Positions 36,454-39,155 of a DNA stretch of 39,155 nt are shown here, in pieces. How positions within the stretch are numbered: the first letter of the stretch is position 1; the number at the start of each line of letters is the position of its first letter. The notes under the pieces are model-generated. The model made no database searches and was not told where the DNA came from. It saw only the letters and a list, made by a program, of their open reading frames with translations. The position numbers were made by a program, and so were the translations under genes. The stretch spans positions 1 through 39,155 of the forward strand of contig JAGVHG010000071.1 in the NCBI GenBank assembly GCA_020056715.1, given 5' to 3'. Origin of the DNA: Phycisphaerae bacterium. Lineage in GTDB: Bacteria > Planctomycetota > Phycisphaerae > UBA1845.

Positions 36454-36497
36454 CGGGGCGTGGCGCAGTCCGGCTAGCGCGCCTGCTTTGGGAGCAG
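36454..36497 (+). pseudogene. Truncated tRNA-Pro (TGG anticodon), 5' half only
   Basis: The sequence matches a bacterial tRNA-Pro from the 5' acceptor strand CGGGGCG, through the D arm GCGCAGTCCGGCTAGCGC, to the anticodon arm CCTGC-TTTGGGA-GCAG with anticodon TGG (36489-36491). After 36497 the match ends: there is no variable loop, no T arm (GGTTCGAATCC type) and no CGCCCCG acceptor strand. The missing 3' half is not found elsewhere in the window. It is therefore a scar of recombination or integration, or a tRNA interrupted by inserted DNA. Confidence 0.8.
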
Positions 36498-37413
36498 CAA
36501 AGCCGTCCGTAAGTCATGCTCCCGCCTGTCGTTACCCGCGTTTTTTGGGCGTCAAAACGGATTGCAGACTGGTTGCCGACTCGGATCTGACTCAGTGCCT
36601 AGACTCGACCGGGTCGAAACTGACGCCGGATTGACGCCGGCGCGAGCGACATGAGGCGGCTCCTCAAGCTGTGCCAGAGGGTCTGAGCATACCCTGTTGT
36701 CGTGCAGACCCGCGAGTGTCAACCGCTCAACCTCCGACCCGTCGGTCTCATCCACACGTGGCGAGCCACCGCGGTTTCGGCGAGAGGTTCCCCTGCTCGT
36801 GGGGCGCTGGACGTGAAGGTCGCGGCCAAGATCTCCGGAGTGCCACGAAAGCTGCCACGAACTCAGAGCTGGTGCCTGCGATAGATGTGCGCGCACGCAA
36901 GTAACTCGCGTACCGGCCACCGCGAGGCGGTTTCGGGCAGGATTCGGCATCTCAGAGTTCGCGGGTGACGTCCAGCTTGGGAAGCCGGCGCACTCCGTTT
37001 CTAACTCCTTTGATGACAACAACTTAAATATCTATGGCGCAGGCATTTAGACACTGGATACGCGATGGTTCTGGGACTGGTTTCTGGGCTGTTTTCAGGG
37101 TGGTCTTACCACGAATCTGCCACGAAAAAACGGCCCGCTGATTCCAGATTCTCCAGCTGGGATTCCTTCCGTAACGGAGTTTAGCCGGCTTTTTGGAACG
37201 AGCGTCGTTCGGTCACGAAGGACGCTGCAGAAGAACCGCGTCAAATGCGAATCGCACTCATTTCACAGCCTCCGAGGACCACGATCACGGCTTGGAGTCG
37301 ATATCCGAAGTCAACTGCCCGTTCCGATAATCGTGCCACAAGCGGGCCCGATAGACCAGGATGACATTTTCGGGAGGCACAGCTCAACCTCGGGAGCTGC
37401 AAGGCGACGACCG
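36498..37413. other. Gene-poor region after the truncated tRNA
   Basis: About 900 bases without a convincing gene. A 156-codon minus-strand frame (37022-36552) and overlapping plus-strand frames show no family resemblance. The motif GCCACGAA recurs (near 36842, 36852 and 37120), as does GACGCCGG (36622, 36633). GGGAGCA in the tRNA anticodon arm reappears as its inverted complement TGCTCCC at 36517-36523. This could be decayed mobile DNA, but no integrase motif could be read. Confidence 0.4.
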
Positions 37414-37830
37414 ATGAGCGGACCGACCAAGATCGACTTTCGGCACCGCCGCGTCCGGGAAATCGAAGACATTACGGACATCGTGGCGATGATCTTACCA
37501 GGCAACACGAATCAGCAGCATGCGGCAGCACGGGTTCTCCTCACATTGAAGGCCGCTACGGAAGCGGTTCCATCGCTACGAGTCCTTGAAGAACAATATG
37601 GCATCTCGCACCGAACGCTCGAGCGCACACGCGCGAAACTTGCGCGTGTCGGCCTGATCGAGTGCGTGAGTCCTTTGAACAAGCGATCCAATGGCCGACA
37701 CGGCTGGAGGCTTTCAAGCAGGATGGGCGCCGCGCTCCGGCAGCTTGCCGACAAGATCGAGGCTTGGCGAGAAGACAAGAGGCCGGAGCGGAGAGAAAAG
37801 GATGAGAGATTGGTTGGGATTCTGCGATAA
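37414..37830 (+). CDS. Small winged-helix-like DNA-binding protein
   Basis: With the ATG at 37414 (AAGGCG seven bases upstream) the protein has 138 residues. The middle, AARVLLTLKAATEA followed by LEEQYGISHRTLERTRAKLARVGLIE, reads as helix-turn-helix plus a recognition helix, and the following NGRHGWRLSSRM could be the wing. The N-terminus is charged and the C-terminus is a helix rich in Lys, Arg and Glu. It is similar in size and layout to small winged-helix regulators of genomic islands. It lies close to the tRNA-Pro scar and may belong to the same inserted segment. Target unknown. Confidence 0.65.
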   Translation: MSGPTKIDFRHRRVREIEDITDIVAMILPGNTNQQHAAARVLLTLKAATEAVPSLRVLEEQYGISHRTLERTRAKLARVGLIECVSPLNKRSNGRHGWRLSSRMGAALRQLADKIEAWREDKRPERREKDERLVGILR

Positions 37831-38055
37831 GACGCACTCGTAGACTGGCGAAGCTCAAAGGTAGTACCAACCCAACTATGGTATGAAACCCGAAGCCTGG
37901 GCGCGCTTCGTTCATTTCATTTTGCTCGCGCAGTCAGTAATCGTTGTTACTCGTGTGCCCCTGCAGAGAAGCAGATTGATTGGTCGATAATCGCTTCCAC
38001 TGTCTGCGTTTCGACCGGGGCAGCCTATCGAACAAACCGTTGGGGAAGCCGAAGC

Positions 38056-38619
38056 ATGGATGCCAGATCGCGCGGGGGTCCGCCGTTTCGTCTTTGGCCT
38101 GTGTTCGAGTGCTTGGTTTTAGTGGCCGGTGCTGCAGGGCTATCCCTGTATGTTGTCAGCTGCCAGTCACCATTCTCATGGTCCGGCGTCGTCGGCCCAC
38201 AGCACTGGCTGGAGATCGGCGCGGGCGATGGACAAATGGATCTCCTCTTCATGAGGGTGCGAGCTCCGAGCTGTTTGGATTCGCTTGCGGGTCGTCTGGC
38301 GGTATCGGGATCCTCGTTCCTCGTTGACGATGGGTGCTGCGGGAGTTGGCGCTCCGGCTCCCGAGCGGCGGTTGTGAAGGTTCTTACCCCGGATTGGCTC
38401 TACGACGCCTGCGACGCTTCACATAAACCGACCGCCACCATGATATTGCGGCTGCCGATCGCTCCAACAACGTTCGCAATCCTACTGATCCCGGTCGTCG
38501 TTCGGGGATGGCGGGCTGGCAGGAAACTGCTCCGAAGTGCCGGGTATCGGTGCACCGAATGTGGTTATCCCCTTCAGGGACTCCCGGTTTTGCGATGTCC
38601 GGAGTGCGGCCAACGTTAG
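38056..38619 (+). CDS. Membrane protein with C-terminal zinc ribbon (second copy of the type)
   Basis: This 187-residue protein has one hydrophobic helix near the N-terminus (FECLVLVAGAAGLSLYVVSC), a central domain of about 90 residues, a second helix (PTTFAILLIPVVV) and a zinc ribbon YRCTECGYPLQGLPVLRCPECGQR at the very end. The ribbon matches the pattern CxxCGYxLxGLxxxRCPECG that recurs in planctomycete membrane proteins and is related to that at 18469-18951. The membrane parts of the two proteins are not alike, so the ribbon is a shared module. GGGGAAG precedes the ATG. Function unknown. Confidence 0.75.
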   Translation: MDARSRGGPPFRLWPVFECLVLVAGAAGLSLYVVSCQSPFSWSGVVGPQHWLEIGAGDGQMDLLFMRVRAPSCLDSLAGRLAVSGSSFLVDDGCCGSWRSGSRAAVVKVLTPDWLYDACDASHKPTATMILRLPIAPTTFAILLIPVVVRGWRAGRKLLRSAGYRCTECGYPLQGLPVLRCPECGQR

Positions 38620-38776
38620 GCTGGAAAATCCAGGGCGGCTGGCTGAGCTGATATCTACGGTGACGAACGGCGTCTCCGAGGAACCAAACGCCGCGAGGAG
38701 GTGGACGTTTGTGGCGTCCCAGTCCTCCCATGTCTTCTGGTCCGGATCAAAGCGGTAACACCGGGCCAGTGGTGCT

Positions 38777-39155
38777 CTATTGGCCGACTTGTTTGGCGTC
38801 CCATTCGGCTTTGGTGAGGCGAGCGATGGGTTTCAGTCCTGCGGCTGTCAGGGCCGCGTTGAGGGCGTCGAGCGGAGCGCCGGCCGCGGCGTCGACCTTC
38901 TGATCCGCCTCGTCCAGTTGCGCAGCGAGGACCTTGGCGTAGTCGACCTGTGACTTCGTCGGGCTGCCCTCGTAGCCGTTCACGGCGCCGTAGAGGTCCC
39001 CAAGCTTCTCGCGCAGTCGTTCCTCACCGGCGAGGAAACCGCCTTTTCGCGTGGCAACGATCGTCTTGCGCAGGGCCTCAATGGAATCACCGAATTCCTT
39101 GAGTCTGGCCGCGACGGGTGCACCGGGGCCGGCTTTTTCGATGCGCTCCTTCACT
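38777..39155 (-). CDS. C-terminal part of a larger protein, possibly an Asp-box/sortilin-like protein (runs off right edge)
   Basis: The frame enters from the right edge and stops at 38777, leaving at least 125 residues. These form a helical bundle (AARLKEFGDSIEALRKTIVA, QVDYAKVLAAQLDEADQKVDAA) with SPTKSQVDYA and ending LKPIARLTKAEWDAKQVGQ. Such tails occur at the end of VPS10/sortilin-like propeller proteins (EGxPTxxQ...L...LN..L...GL), so this may be a relative of the propeller at 13990-16476. The main body is outside the window, so the identification is tentative. Confidence 0.55.
   Translation of the reverse strand, partial: VKERIEKAGPGAPVAARLKEFGDSIEALRKTIVATRKGGFLAGEERLREKLGDLYGAVNGYEGSPTKSQVDYAKVLAAQLDEADQKVDAAAGAPLDALNAALTAAGLKPIARLTKAEWDAKQVGQ

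Noticed and set aside
36552-37022. 156-codon minus-strand frame after the tRNA scar as an integrase remnant
   Set aside because: No tyrosine- or serine-recombinase motif can be read in this or neighbouring frames; kept only as gene-poor DNA.

Overview
This 39 kb window looks like the chromosome of a Planctomycete, probably of Phycisphaerae type. No marker gene fixes the species; the placement is inferred. The supporting signs are: short zinc ribbons of the form CxxCGYxLxG...CPECG on small membrane proteins (two copies), an EF-hand/dockerin-like tail with an FDLDEDGDVDL-type loop, a PEP-CTERM protein, an FTLIELLVV pseudopilin, large Asp-box and HYR-type secreted proteins with C-terminal sorting signals, a PocR-GAF-SpoIIE phosphatase, and many short hairpin repeats in the gaps between genes.

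Layout. 1-3221 (-) is the 5' part of a giant secreted protein with HYR/Ig-like repeats and an Asp-rich tract; it runs off the left edge. 3610-4596 (-) is an atypical Ser/Thr kinase. 5115-8017 holds a GNAT acetyltransferase, cysK flanked on both sides by CAGTGG hairpin repeats, a small unknown ORF and fabG. 8018-8343 lies between convergent genes and folds into a candidate structured RNA. 8344-12241 (-) holds a lipoprotein coupled to a UbiD decarboxylase that carries an in-frame repeat insertion, then dnaA. 12605-13558 (-) is a tandem-GNAT protein. 13990-18278 (+) is a coupled pair: a twelve-Asp-box beta-propeller and a pentaheme cytochrome c. 18469-20235 (-) holds a zinc-ribbon membrane protein and sucC. 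20393-24032 (+) holds a DUF6941-like gene and the proteostasis cluster tig-clpP-clpP, followed by glnS (24345-26108) behind an unusual AT-rich leader. 26131-26919 (-) is a metzincin lipoprotein. 27097-29108 (+) is oleA-oleB of the long-chain olefin pathway, without oleC or oleD. 29089-32462 (-) is a tight four-gene operon for cell-surface proteins: PEP-CTERM protein, EF-hand protein, pseudopilin and a polytopic membrane protein. 32660-38619 holds a membrane protein, an M42 aminopeptidase, the PocR-GAF-SpoIIE phosphatase, a truncated tRNA-Pro with its promoter, about 0.9 kb of gene-poor DNA, a winged-helix protein and a second zinc-ribbon protein. The right edge cuts a further minus-strand gene.

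How it fits together. Housekeeping genes (dnaA, tig/clpP, glnS, sucC, cysK, fabG) are interleaved with lineage-specific envelope genes. The most unusual content is the envelope material (the propeller/pentaheme pair and the four-gene surface operon), the recurrent hairpin families, one of which keeps an identical CCGTGA loop over different stems, and the tRNA-Pro scar that may mark an old integration. No CRISPR array, transposase or recognisable defence system was seen. Starts were chosen from Shine-Dalgarno spacing and family length where possible; all functional statements rest on motif recognition by eye, without database searches.
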